Of a DNA stretch of 33,650 nt, positions 10,591-19,951 are shown piece by piece; position 1 is the first letter of the stretch, and each line of letters begins with the position of its first letter. The notes beneath the pieces are model-generated. The model did no database searches. It worked only from the letters and a program-made list of their open reading frames with translations, and had not been told where the DNA came from. The DNA comes from Suillus spraguei. Taxonomy: Eukaryota; Basidiomycota; Agaricomycetes; Boletales; Suillaceae. The stretch is from the NCBI GenBank assembly GCA_016800925.1, contig JABCPU010000636.1, forward strand, positions 1 through 33,650, written 5' to 3'. The position numbers and the translations under genes are program-made.

Positions 10591-10835
10591 GTGCACTGCT
10601 TGCAGGTTGGAACAGGTTCCATGATACACACTGTGACAGTTTCCTGAAGCGCTGAGCCTGTGGAAGTTATACTATCAGCCACCTTGTCACCCATCTCTTC
10701 CAAAGCAACCAGCATGGTGAGATGCTGCGCTTTTGATGACCCTGATGCACTCTTTCCTTTTGAAGAATTTGGGGGGCGGGACTTGTGTTGTCCACTATCG
10801 TCCCCATCAGCTTTACGCTTCACCGCCATTGACAA
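10591..10835 (-). other. Myb/SANT-like gene segment next to the LTR junction
   Basis: Open frame running into the family 1 LTR at 10590. Its residues are the basic linker and helix region of the Myb/SANT-like protein (SMAVKRKADGDD; LTMLVALEEMGDKVADS). The reading frame continues on the other side of the LTR at 8883. Listed because the junction fixes the insertion site to the base. Confidence 0.6.
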
Positions 10836-11857
10836 AGCAGGCGTGGAAATTGAAGGGGCAAGAAAGGGCTGTGTAGCTGCATTGAAGCCTCATGGTGTGA
10901 CAGGTGGGATAGGTGCAGCAGCAACAGGTGAAATAGGGATAGGTGTAGCAGCAGGTGCTCTGCTCATTTCAATGTCATCAAGGTCATGAAACTTGACCTG
11001 ATTGAGCATGCTCTCCAGGGACAACATGGGATCAGCAGAAGTATTGCCACTAGTAGCATGGGTGATGTCACTACCAGTTGCTGTGGGAGCCAATGTGTCT
11101 GCAGCTAGGCTGGTACTGGCATGGAAGCCAACCCAGCTGCTTGTCTGTGCCAGAATGATACCTTGCAGCATCTCATAATGTGGCCATCCTTTTTTTTCAA
11201 AGGCCTTGCTAAGGGGTTATGCTGCATGAATAATTAGTGCGGTAGAACAGGACAGATAGATGATACAGTACCTTGATAAAGTCCGCCCACATAGTCTCAG
11301 ATTCTTCACTGATATTAGCTCCTAAATCCAGGTCGAACGATAAACCTGAGGCGCTAGATATTTTGTCAACCACCTAATACATCTTTTTTATCTAGAAATA
11401 CATCAATATTAGTAACAGCACGTATATCAATAAAACAATAGTACTTACCCGAGCCCATTTGGATTGGCAGGCTTCAGGGGTCTTGGGAGCACCATCAGGG
11501 CATGGGTGTGTTGCCATCTCTGCGGCAGCACCAATCCAGAAAGATTTCGTGAAGTTCATCCCATCACCCCTTTGGTGCTCTGTTGGACAGCATATTCAAC
11601 TAATTTCCTTTCATCTTCAACAGACCATACACAGCAGTCTTTTGCTGTTGTGGTAAGTTCCTGACTGTCAGTGGCTGCCTTTTTTTTACCTTTGCCTTTG
11701 GCCATAGTGGTAGGGTAGAAACGGAAAGAGTATCGTGACTCTGATGAGCTTTGTGTCAAGGGCATGGTTATCATTATCAATATGTCACACTGTGACTGAC
11801 AGCACTCGGCACACCGGCATGCTTACTTAACTATGTTGTTTTGTTTCTTGAAGTTTG

Positions 11858-12199
11858 TTGAAGTTGGGCGAAATCCCGATCCCGAACAGACACTTATGCT
11901 TATGTCTTATGCATGAACCTTTGAAGCCATGCTGGAATCCATCACCATGTGAATGTCAGGATTCTGGCTGGTCTTGGCACAAGTCTATGCAGACTTCAGG
12001 TCTATGTCTGGGTACCCCTCAGCGAGCTTGGAAAATTCAAGTGGAGTTGAATCAGCCACTTGCAGGTGTGGCTCACCTAAGCAAGGATATTAATATCCTC
12101 CTGCCTCTTCGCTGCCTGCCGCCTGACAGTGATCAGGAATGCTACTTCTGTGCCCGCCCACCACCACTGGAGGTGGTGTCAATGGCATCCTCGATTTAG
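11858..12199 (+). pseudogene. Cys/Trp-rich conserved-looking fragment
   Basis: Open frame ending at the TAG 12197-12199. Its residues include CECQDSGWSWHKSM, GLCLGTPQRAW and a segment ending DQECYFCARPPP. I have the impression of a repeat-associated Agaricomycete orphan family but cannot name it. There is no in-frame ATG near the start: TGA lies upstream at 11849-11851, and the upstream ATG at 11833 is in another frame. The 5' end is therefore lost, frameshifted or spliced in. It is divergent from the Myb/SANT-like gene, about 130 bp from that ATG, which hints that the two belonged to one mobile unit. A Pro/Ser-rich continuation past the stop is possible. Confidence 0.4.
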
Positions 12200-12427
12200 A
12201 TGCCGCTCAAAGCATGTCTGGGCTTCTCAAATGCCCTGCTGCCCGCCCCTTGTCATATCCATTCCTCATCTTCCCACTGACACGCATGAAACCTGTTTTG
12301 TACATGATCATGACTGTGTTTTAGTCTACCACATTTAATTTTCCAAATAATTTTCTATACCTTTCTGAACCTTACAAGAATTTATTCGAGTATTTTCTGA
12401 GCCTACAATCATTTCTATGCACTTATC

Positions 12428-13803
12428 TGTTGGAAAATAATACTTATCCAACATAGCTTTCCCATTATGAACAATATTTCCCATGCCTTATGTTTTTTCT
12501 TTCTCAAACTTTAACCTACTTATGCAATGTTTTGTGAAAACATCAAAACATTGTGATGTTGAAGAAATTGACATTTGAACAGTGCTGATGAAAGACAGAG
12601 CTATGTAATCAAGCATGTGATCAGTCATGTGACCAGCCTAAGGAGAGAATTCTATAACATTCTGGAAGATTCCATAGAAACAGTAGTTTACATTTGTAAT
12701 CAGTAGCACAGCCTAGCACAGCCATTCTTGGTGAGTCATACTGAGTCATTATGAGTCATTTTTCCTTGTGTGGTAGTATGTACAGCCACCTTAGAATAGT
12801 ATATAAGGAGCCCACTTTCCCCCTCTGAGAAAAAAAAGCAATCTTGTCAACAACCATCACACCAGTGACCAGTACACTAGTCAGGCAATAGTTTCTCACA
12901 CTCAGAGGAGGGTAGGCCAAGGAGCCGCTCTAATAAATTATATATTACCCAATATAATTAGTGTGAATCTAAGCATTAAGCAAGCATACTGAGTGAAACA
13001 TTAAGTTATTTTACTCCTGTTAAGACCGTACTCAAAGGTAGAGAGTTCTGAAGGGCTTTGGCCTCAGTTCGTGCACTGTGCCCCTTTCCCGAGTAATGCC
13101 CCTTATTTCAGGGAGTAGGTATACGTCTGAAGATTCGGAAGGAGTTGTGTGGCGGATCCGGACGTCTGAAGGTATCGGATATGATACATCTGAAGGTTAT
13201 CCAGAGCGTAGGGATGGAATGAGGATTATGGCTAGCTTCGGAACGAGCTCCTAACTAGAAACTGACAGAGGTAGACTATCCAAAGATAGAGTCGGAGATA
13301 TAGACTTAAAGGAATCAATCCCAAGTCTCGGAAGATGACTAGAGCGGAAAGTGACTCAAGTCCGAAGGAAGCAGAATGAGCAGAATCTAAGATGATATTT
13401 GAACTAAGGTTCTATGGAGATCTACAAGTGGTTTATATACTGTAAGTATCTAATATGGATAATCAACAAGTCCAGGACCGAGGGCTATGCACGAAGTGTA
13501 ACAGAAGTCTATTAGTTAATGCACAGCGGATCAGTAAGCACGAATCGGAAATGAACACAGGTAACGGATCAGTGATGCAGGATGGAAATATACACAGCCG
13601 GAATACCGGAAACAGGAGACGCTGATATACACAAGGGAGTTAGAGTGCGAGAAGTGGTCACATTCGGATGGGCGATCTGGACAGGATCTGTGGACTGGAC
13701 GGAAATAGAATTGATCTGATCTGATCAGATATGGTCAGATCTGGGATCAGAAGTATGGTATATGACAACTCCAGTCTTTGGACATTATTTCTCACGACAT
13801 ACA
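12428..13803 (+). mobile_element. Possible older LTR interrupted by family 2 copy 2
   Basis: TGTTGGAAAATA at 12428 with its own short inverse TCCAACA at 12447-12453, a TATA box (TATATAAGG) at 12800-12808, and a continuation across the 13018-13767 insertion (joined site ttattttactccagtctttggac) towards CGACATACA at about 13795-13803. This is the layout of a copia-like LTR. I cannot find matching target duplications at these limits, so both ends are provisional. A perfect 10-bp inverted repeat (caatgttttg / caaaacattg) lies at 12525-12553. Confidence 0.3.
13018..13767 (-). mobile_element. Solo LTR, family 2 copy 2 (750 bp)
   Basis: Reverse-orientation copy of the 9732-10481 element and exactly the same length (750 bp). 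Flanked by a perfect 5-bp TSD, ACTCC, at 13013-13017 and 13768-13772. The two copies look nearly identical by eye; the visible differences cluster in the terminal 35 bp (13028-13052 against 10447-10471). Insertion is therefore recent and independent of the first copy. Confidence 0.9.
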
Positions 13804-14505
13804 GACACATCAGCAAGCCACCAAATCATCACACATTCTCAAACTAGCTAGTGCAAGGTTACTAGTCATCTAGTGTCAACAACATCTAGTTCTCTTTACG
13901 ACACAGAACACATTTCTGTGGGGAGAACATTGCATTCAAATATTTCATTAGTTAATTCGGGAGGACAATAAGACTAGCAGTAATTCAACAACATCAATAG
14001 CTTGGCCACTTAAGACTACATCAAGAGGGTGTACTCTGTTCTGACCTGCGTCATACTCATTGTGAAGTGCCTGAGCAGCAGAGAGTTGGTTTCAAAGTGA
14101 CATATTGGATAGTCTGATCAGTGCTAGATGGCTTAGTTGACTCCATTAATTAGTGAGAGTTAGGAGTAGCATCATTGCATATCAACATACATCATCATCA
14201 TCATCATCATCATCACAAGTATGTACATTGTCTTATAAAATCACAAGCACTGCATCGCACCAGTTACTGATTTTATCCCCCTGTCCTTTGATCAAACAAA
14301 GACAAGAAAGAGTTGTTTGCCCTTTTCCCCACGAATGACCACATTATCAACCATTGGTATTTGTCTGAACCGTTGACCATGGAGAATATTGAAATTCAGT
14401 GAACTTTTCTGTTTTTTGTATTCTAAGAAGACACCGCACATATATTCTCTCCTGGCTTACCTTGTTCACATCGCCCTCCTTCCCTTCGATCATCCTGCCC
14501 CTGCT
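13804..14505. other. Non-coding stretch with a CAT microsatellite
   Basis: No recognised gene. Eight CAT units followed by CAC lie at 14190-14216. A 61-codon frame at 14153-14338 is mostly a translation of this repeat (Ser run) and is not supported. Confidence 0.5.
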
Positions 14506-16606
14506 ATGTCTGCCCCATTGTCACATGCTGATATTGTGTTTCTTGCACAGCTGTTCCTGCATCAGTCTCCCACTGGCCTTGTCACTGATTGCACTGTTGT
14601 GGTGGTGCAGTCTCCCTGTCGATCTGTCAGACTGATAGGAATGGGAATGGCAGGAGTATGTACTACTTTAATCTTCGCTCTATATTGGCTTAAATTGCCA
14701 GCATCCGTCATGTGCATTCTTCTGCTGGTATCCACAACTACTTACCTTGCTGCACATCATATCATTTATTCCCATGTCAACTACATCGCCAAGTCCCCCC
14801 AGCTCTCAACCAATTGCCTCCTCTAGCAGTAACATGCTCACCATGCCACTGCCCTCCTTAACACAGCCTCAACCAATTGCCTCCTCTAGCAGTACTACCT
14901 TTGTCATTCTGCCACCCTCCTTGACACAGCCCTCAACTAAGCAACAACGCAAGCAGGGTGAGTGATGCCTGGGCTCTTTCTGCTCTTGTCCACGCACCTT
15001 GCACTGCAGCCATGACTCATGCTTAAGGCATTGTCATGAGGCAGGAGGATGTCATTTCCATGGATTTCATGATGGCCTGCCCATGCATGGAGATGGGGAC
15101 GAGATACACGACAACTTTCTGATTGAGGAGATGGACAATGTAAGCTTTGGACATGAGGAGCTCCATCAGGTGTTGAATGCCTCTCTTGAAGACTTTGGCC
15201 TTCTGATCCCAGATGCACCAGTTCCTTCTATACATGACCTACTATCTGCACCCCCCGCTCCTATGCCCCATTATCATGTCCAACCGCTGAGTGTCCTTTT
15301 TAAGGTTGATCCATCCTCCCCCCCTGTGCTACCTTGTGTGTCCTCCAAGTCAATGATGAAGCATCCATGAATCACGCAACAGATGGACCCTATGTAGGCC
15401 ACTGATCTGTGTGCCTGGGCCAGGAAGGAGGCTGATGTTAAGTGGGTTGAGGAACACTGCAAGGAGATGGAACGAGAAGAAAAACAGTGCTTTGTGTTGC
15501 ATTGGTTTGACTCTGTAAGTGTCATCTCATGTTTCTGTCATGACTCTACTAATATTATACCTAGGACAACACTGCTGTCAAGATGGAATGGGTGTCCAAG
15601 TGCCCTTACTATCCTCAATGGCAGCTTGCTGACGATCCTGAGCTTGTCGCCTCCTTGGGTACAGATATCCGAAAGATTGAAGTGTACAATGAATGCTTGC
15701 AATGCTGGATCCCTACTGCCCTCTCACATACCATCTCCCTTGAGTCTGGCTGTCATGTATTCCTCCGACGTTATGATGTCATGCAGTGCAATGACTTCCC
15801 AGAGCTCTTGACAGCATCAAAACATATCTCACGCCCTCATCACCTTTGGTTCAACATGAGAGGCGAGTGTGACATTGTGCAAACAAAGCTCAAGGCTAAG
15901 CAGGAGTGGGTACCACTCTCAGATCCTGAGGCTGAGGTTGAGATCATCAAGATACCAACTTCTCCCATCTGCAAAGTCAAGTGCGAATGGGAGGAGAGTC
16001 ATGAGCTTTTTTCAACTCCTGTGTGTCCACGACTCACAGTTGAGGACTTTAACAGCTGTCATGGAGCATCTATGTATGTCTCCTACTCCCTCTCTGCTCC
16101 TCTTACACAGTAGCAGCATCATCATCTCTCTCTCATCCAGTCCCATTCACGAAACATTCTCTATGTCAATTTCATCGTCATCTTCCTCACATCACTCAAC
16201 TACCTTGGTGGAGGTGTGTGATACCCCAGCTCGATGACAAGCAACCTCTGTTAAGACACCTGCTATCACTCCCATTCCTGTCCCCGACTATAATCCTGCA
16301 AAGCCATGGCAAGTGTGGCCCCACGGCATGCACACTATTGATATGGTGGCTGGCTTTCGGCAGATGGATGACAAGCACCTGCGAGCGACGTACCTCCAGC
16401 ATGAGCTGTTTCCTCTCATATTTGGAGTCCCCTTCGTCAAGGCCACCTATCATAATAATCACAAGATGTGGAGAGTGACAGATCATACTGTCCTTACTGA
16501 CCATGAGGCTGCGGGTCATACACCATTGGGTCTTTGGTCACACTACCTTAGCAGTCGCCGCAGGACACTTGGGCAGCAGAGCAAGAAGCCTGGCAAGGCC
16601 AGGTAA
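14506..16606 (+). pseudogene. Repeat-associated HC..GGC / GF..M family protein, broken
   Basis: Several in-frame blocks in one order fit a common Agaricomycete transposon-associated orphan family that I recognise by pattern but cannot name. Block 1: possible start MSAPLSHADIVFLAQL at 14506. Block 2: Ser/Pro/Gln-rich part with a 63-bp tandem duplication (14807-14932) up to a GTGAGT donor at 14959. Block 3: CSHDSCLRHCHEAGGC at about 15005-15052. Block 4: KWVEEHCKEMEREEK into a 50-nt intron at 15515-15564 (gtaagt..ctactaat..ctag). Block 5: open exon from 15565 with SKCPYYPQWQL and CHVFLRRYDV. Block 6: final block with HTIDMVAGFRQMDD, LIFGVPFVKATYHN and GHTPLGLW, ending at TAA 16604-16606. Stops TGA 15368-15370 and TAG 15395-15397 interrupt it, and the Ser-rich part around 16113-16237 needs a frame change or intron. 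The N-terminal limit is uncertain. Confidence 0.55.
14807..14932 (+). repeat. 63-bp tandem duplication in coding sequence
   Basis: Two copies at 14807-14869 and 14870-14932, in frame (21 codons each). They encode a Gln-Pro-Ile-Ala followed by a Ser run and PSLTQP. The second halves have diverged. Confidence 0.75.
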
Positions 16607-16689
16607 GTATATGTATCACCCTTTTAGCACATTCTCGTTCTTCGATTTGTTATACTCTTCACTAGTCATTGTTGTAGTTGTCGTTGGCA

Positions 16690-17075
16690 ATGTATATTGA
16701 TATCTTGACATTGCAGGTTAAGAACATTGACATGTGTGCCAATGTAGATACTGCAACCTACCCTACTATTGCACTTGGTGAAAGTCATTTATTCTTGACC
16801 TTGGGCACTATTGCGCTTGGCAAAAGTCATCTATCCTTGACATAGATACCACAACCTACCCTACTATTGCGCTTGGTGAAAGTTATTTATCCTTGACCTT
16901 GGGCACTATTGCACTTGGCGAAAGTCATTTATTCTTGACATAGATACCGCAACCTACCCTACTATTGCGCTTGGCGAAAGTCATTTATCCTTGACACTAT
17001 CCTTATTGGCATGATTGCCACATCAAAAGAAAACACATATTGATATTTGACATCACGGTTAAGAACATTGAAAAA
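16690..17075. repeat. 98-bp minisatellite with flanking direct repeats
   Basis: Units begin gatacYRcaacctaccct at 16747, 16845 and 16943 (period 98 bp, about 2.5 copies, ending near 16996). Each 98-bp unit is itself two related halves sharing actattgcRcttggYRaaagtca. The array sits between two diverged direct copies of tattgatat..ttgacat..ggttaagaacattga, at about 16695-16731 and 17038-17071. The flanking copies suggest the block arose by duplication or slippage within one segment. Confidence 0.85.
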
Positions 17076-17094
17076 TAACTAATTCTAAGTCGAA

Positions 17095-18245
17095 GAAAAG
17101 CTATGACATGGACGATAGGGCCTTTTGCCCTGTGCATGCAGGGTAGCTAGGGTAACACAATTGTGCCAAATGATCATCTCATCTATAAAAAAACTCATAC
17201 TTAACTGGTGTCATCTCACAACAGATGTTGTGGAAGGTGCCAAACCACACATTAACCTGCTCTGCAATCGAAGAGTTGAAGTAATATCCACTGTCCTCGT
17301 CCAGCAACTCAGGATAAGCCTTCATGTCACAGTGCTCACGACACAAGGTGTCAGTTGCCTTATGCTTTGTCCAATGATGAAATGCATCGACGCACATGCC
17401 AACACCATCGAAAAATTTGATCTGACAGCTTGTAACTTCGCAGAGGGCATTGCAGTTGGAATTGTAGATGATGTGCTGTAGTTTCCGTGCACACGGAAGG
17501 GAATATACCTGCTTGATAAGCAGCTATGCAACATCAGTAAGATGGTGGAACAAGCTAGAATGTTAAGAATGTTAGAATCACTTACTAAAACATTTGATAC
17601 CACCTCATGATGGTACATAGTACTACGCGCATTGATTATCCCACAAGGACGAACAATGAGTTGTTTGTTGTTCGTCTGTTGGCATCGAAAAATGGCCTTG
17701 AGCTTGCCTACAGTTTCCTTTGCCTCACAAGCATGATCTTCTTCTTCATCGTCAACTCCAGTGGAAGTTGTGACTGCCGGTTGCACAAGGCGAGTGTCTC
17801 CAGTGCATCCATCATGCTCATACCACTCATCTCCATCTTGGACAGCGAGATTGTCACCAGCATCAACAGAGGCCATGACATCAGAGAGCCTCCATTTGAA
17901 GGTGGAGGGGGTCGTTGCATGCTTTGCGAAGCTTCCCAGACTGTCCATCACGAGTCACAGGCTGATCACATCCCTCCACAGTGCATATTGTCTCTAGATG
18001 CTTGTGTGCAGGGTCTATAGAACAGTACCAATGGCGAGTATTTGCAAGAGGGTTGGTGCATCGTGGGACTGCGCAGCATGGATGCCCCACAGTGACACCA
18101 TCAATAATGATGACCTCTGTAGCTGAGTGTCCCATCAGGCATCTCAAACACCTGCAGGCAGCTGTCGCAGGCATGTGGAAGCTCCTCTTGTCCATAAGTG
18201 ATGATGCGCTCAGTGCACTCGCGCATGGCACTCATGAACTGTTAC
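17095..18245 (-). pseudogene. KDZ-associated CxC6-type gene, C-terminal half, broken
   Basis: Read from 18245 down. GQEELPHACDSCLQVFE, then after a one-base insertion near 18118 the block IIIDGVTVGHPCC.VPRC with paired cysteines (WYCSIDPAHKH..C..C). A second frame change lies near 17885. Next is CQQTNNKQLIVRPCG, then a 77-nt intron (17585-17509, gtaagt..gcag), then IIYNSNC and VDAFHHWTKHKATDTLC. The conserved end is YFNSSIAEQVNVWFG followed by ICCEM. A seven-T slip (17187-17193 on the plus strand) shifts the frame just before IDEMII. This order is that of CxC6-type cysteine-cluster proteins linked to KDZ (Kyakuja-Dileera-Zisupton) DNA transposons. Three frameshifts make it non-functional as read. 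Its N-terminal part is probably the segment at 19635-19951 beyond the LTR. Confidence 0.78.
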
Positions 18246-18668
18246 AGTTGTACATGCCCCTATTCATTCTCTCTTTGTCTCCTTTACTTGTATATTACAT
18301 AACGTGACTCTGACTCATATGCTCAACGCATCTGTACTATAGTTGCCTTCCTTCTCTGGATACGCACTTACGTTCTCACATCTCTCTTGGCCCGTGCGCA
18401 CATATTGACCTATTTAAGCATGTTGTATTACGCTTGTATACTTTACTTTAATCTTACTGGGTTTTACCTGGAATATCCTTTGCTTAGGCCTCCAACCTAA
18501 GTCGTCTGAATCGTCTCTAAGTCTAAGCACTCCTTAGCCTTAGTCTCTGTTCTACCGATTGTCTTAGAGTCGCGACTCTTCGACTGAACCCTTGATCCTA
18601 CTTGGAACCTTTTCTAAGTAGTAGTCTCCGTTCTCTTTTGAATGTAGTTGAACTTCCCAGCAGACCGT
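18246..18668. other. Unassigned segment between KDZ fragments
   Basis: No coding match. The pyrimidine-rich plus strand with a TATA-like tatttaag near 18411 resembles an LTR U3/R/U5 region, but I cannot define TG..CA ends or a target duplication. The CxC5 cysteine cluster expected here in an intact KDZ gene is absent. Confidence 0.4.
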
Positions 18669-19634
18669 TGTAACGAACATATTGGTGCTGGGCTTAAAAC
18701 CCCATATTTTGACACCTGTCTCACGTCTACAGGAGTTACCACTAGTCCATGGCCTTCTTACCCCTCTAGCAGTAACCGGCGGCATCCCACGCTTACCGCA
18801 CACCGTACCAACTGCCACACCACGTTCCATGAACCGATGTCCTTCCATGTCCTTGCCGCGTCTGCATAGCTCCATTTGGTGCATAGTTTGTTTCCTGTTC
18901 GTTATCACTGATTCCACGGCAAGCATTATTACATGTTGCCTCGTGCCGCAGCGCCTCGCGCTATGTTTACTTATGGCGGTTACTACACTCCAGCGCTACT
19001 GATCTCGCCTAGAGTATCCCGAGTACATATGAATTAGGATATAAGCACTGCGTACCCCACATGATAGAGCACCTGATTTTACACCATTGCACGTACTATA
19101 GGTCAGGATTATTGTCTAGCTCTGGATCAACCCAGTAGTGGACATAGTCTTTAAAGTTCCCTTATCGCTCGTTAATACATCATGCTTGTTTTCCATTACC
19201 GCCAGCATACCGCTGGACTTTTGATTGTTACTTTTGACTGAACTTCTCACGCTCCGCTACTTTACCGCTGAAAGTACCGCGGACTTCTTTACTGTTTCTT
19301 TGCACCGCTCGCAACCTTACCGCTACCGCTGAGACCACCGCTCGACATCACTCACTAGACGCAACTGTTACTGACTTTATCTTGATGATGGTAGCACCGC
19401 AACGCACGACGCTAGTTCTGGCAGTATCATCGCTGACTGCAGCAACTTACTGCTGACTTCGATGCTTGTTTCACAAATAAGTTAGACTCGAACTTGACCA
19501 TACTAAATAGGCATCCCCCTTTAGGGTCGAACGCTCTTGTTCTTACAAGTGAAGCAGACTAGACGGAGCACAAGACTAACATACTAGTTTAGGCAGTGGT
19601 TTATCTACAGCCCAAGCTATGTTGTATCTTTACA
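18669..19634 (+). mobile_element. Solo LTR, family 1 copy 2 (966 bp)
   Basis: TGTAACGAACATATTGG..GTTGTATCTTTACA, matching 8884-10590 but without the nested element. Flanked by CCGT on both sides (18665-18668 and 19635-19638), a perfect 4-bp TSD. It separates the KDZ gene start (19951-19635) from the rest. That each family 1 copy has its own matching flanks argues for two solo LTRs rather than the two ends of one 10.7-kb element. Confidence 0.82.
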
Positions 19635-19951
19635 CCGTACAACCTGAATATTTTCTCCTCCTCAGTGGCAGCCTCTCCAGTTGTGGGCAACATCCAAACG
19701 AGATCCTTGACAATATCCCATAGGACATCAACAGCATCTTCAGAGATAGCAACTCTTTCAGCCAGAAATTCGTTGATGGAGGGGGGTAGTATGTCAGGCG
19801 CAATGAGGACAGAGATGGTGTGCGGCTGAGGTTGCATAATATCATCTTTGAGAAGGCTGGTACACCAGAGAAAGGTGGTGAAATCAAGAAACAGCATGGT
19901 GGCAAGCTGATGGTGTCACTGCATGGCAGCAAAGAGGGATGTGATGTCCAT
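19635..19951 (-). pseudogene. KDZ-associated CxC5-type gene, N-terminal fragment
   Basis: ATG at 19951 (MDITSLFAAMQ), an in-frame TGA at 19918-19916, then a helical N-terminal region with LLKDDIMQPQ, PDILPPSINEFLAERVAI and VLWDIVKDLVWMLP, running EEEKIFRLYG into the LTR at 19634. This is the usual head of CxC5/CxC6 proteins associated with KDZ transposases. The stop could be a C-to-T change at a CGA codon. The gene is truncated by the family 1 LTR, and the sequence on the far side of the LTR does not continue the family. Confidence 0.65.

Larger units (their letters stand above)
8744..11705 (-). pseudogene. Myb/SANT-like transposon-associated protein, broken
   Basis: Reads from ATG at 11705 down to TAG at 8746-8744. 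The lysine-rich start MAKGKGKKKAA is followed by a Myb/SANT-like domain (W-S-V-E-D-E-R-K-L-V-E-Y, then GAPKTPEACQSKWAR). Intron 1 is 11448-11392 (gtaagt..tctag) and intron 2 is 11271-11205 (gtactg..gcaag). After intron 2 comes the family signature KGWPHYEML, a Ser/Thr/Pro-rich linker, a basic patch (AVKRKADGDD) and a helical end (EEKDLDNYDAMVMINLFKSD). Lesions: one-base loss at about 11557, TAG at 11376-11374, TGA at 10892-10890, and a solo LTR (8884-10590) splitting the C-terminal part. Removing that LTR plus one 4-bp target copy rejoins the C-terminal helices in frame, which supports both the gene model and the insertion. The family is common near DNA transposons in Agaricomycetes; function is presumably DNA binding, by domain inference only. 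Confidence 0.72.

Noticed and set aside
9732..13767. The inverted 750-bp pair as terminal inverted repeats of a DNA transposon
   Set aside because: Each copy separately shows TG..CA ends, its own 5-bp target duplication and an internal TATA box, as expected for independent solo LTRs.
14190..14216. CAT repeat as part of a coding serine tract
   Set aside because: The surrounding frame is short with no start or splice context; a plain microsatellite is enough.
8884..19634. The two family 1 LTRs as the 5' and 3' LTRs of one 10.7-kb retrotransposon
   Set aside because: Each copy has its own matching 4-bp flanks, the outer flanks do not match each other, and the sequence between them encodes unrelated DNA-transposon genes with no gag or pol.
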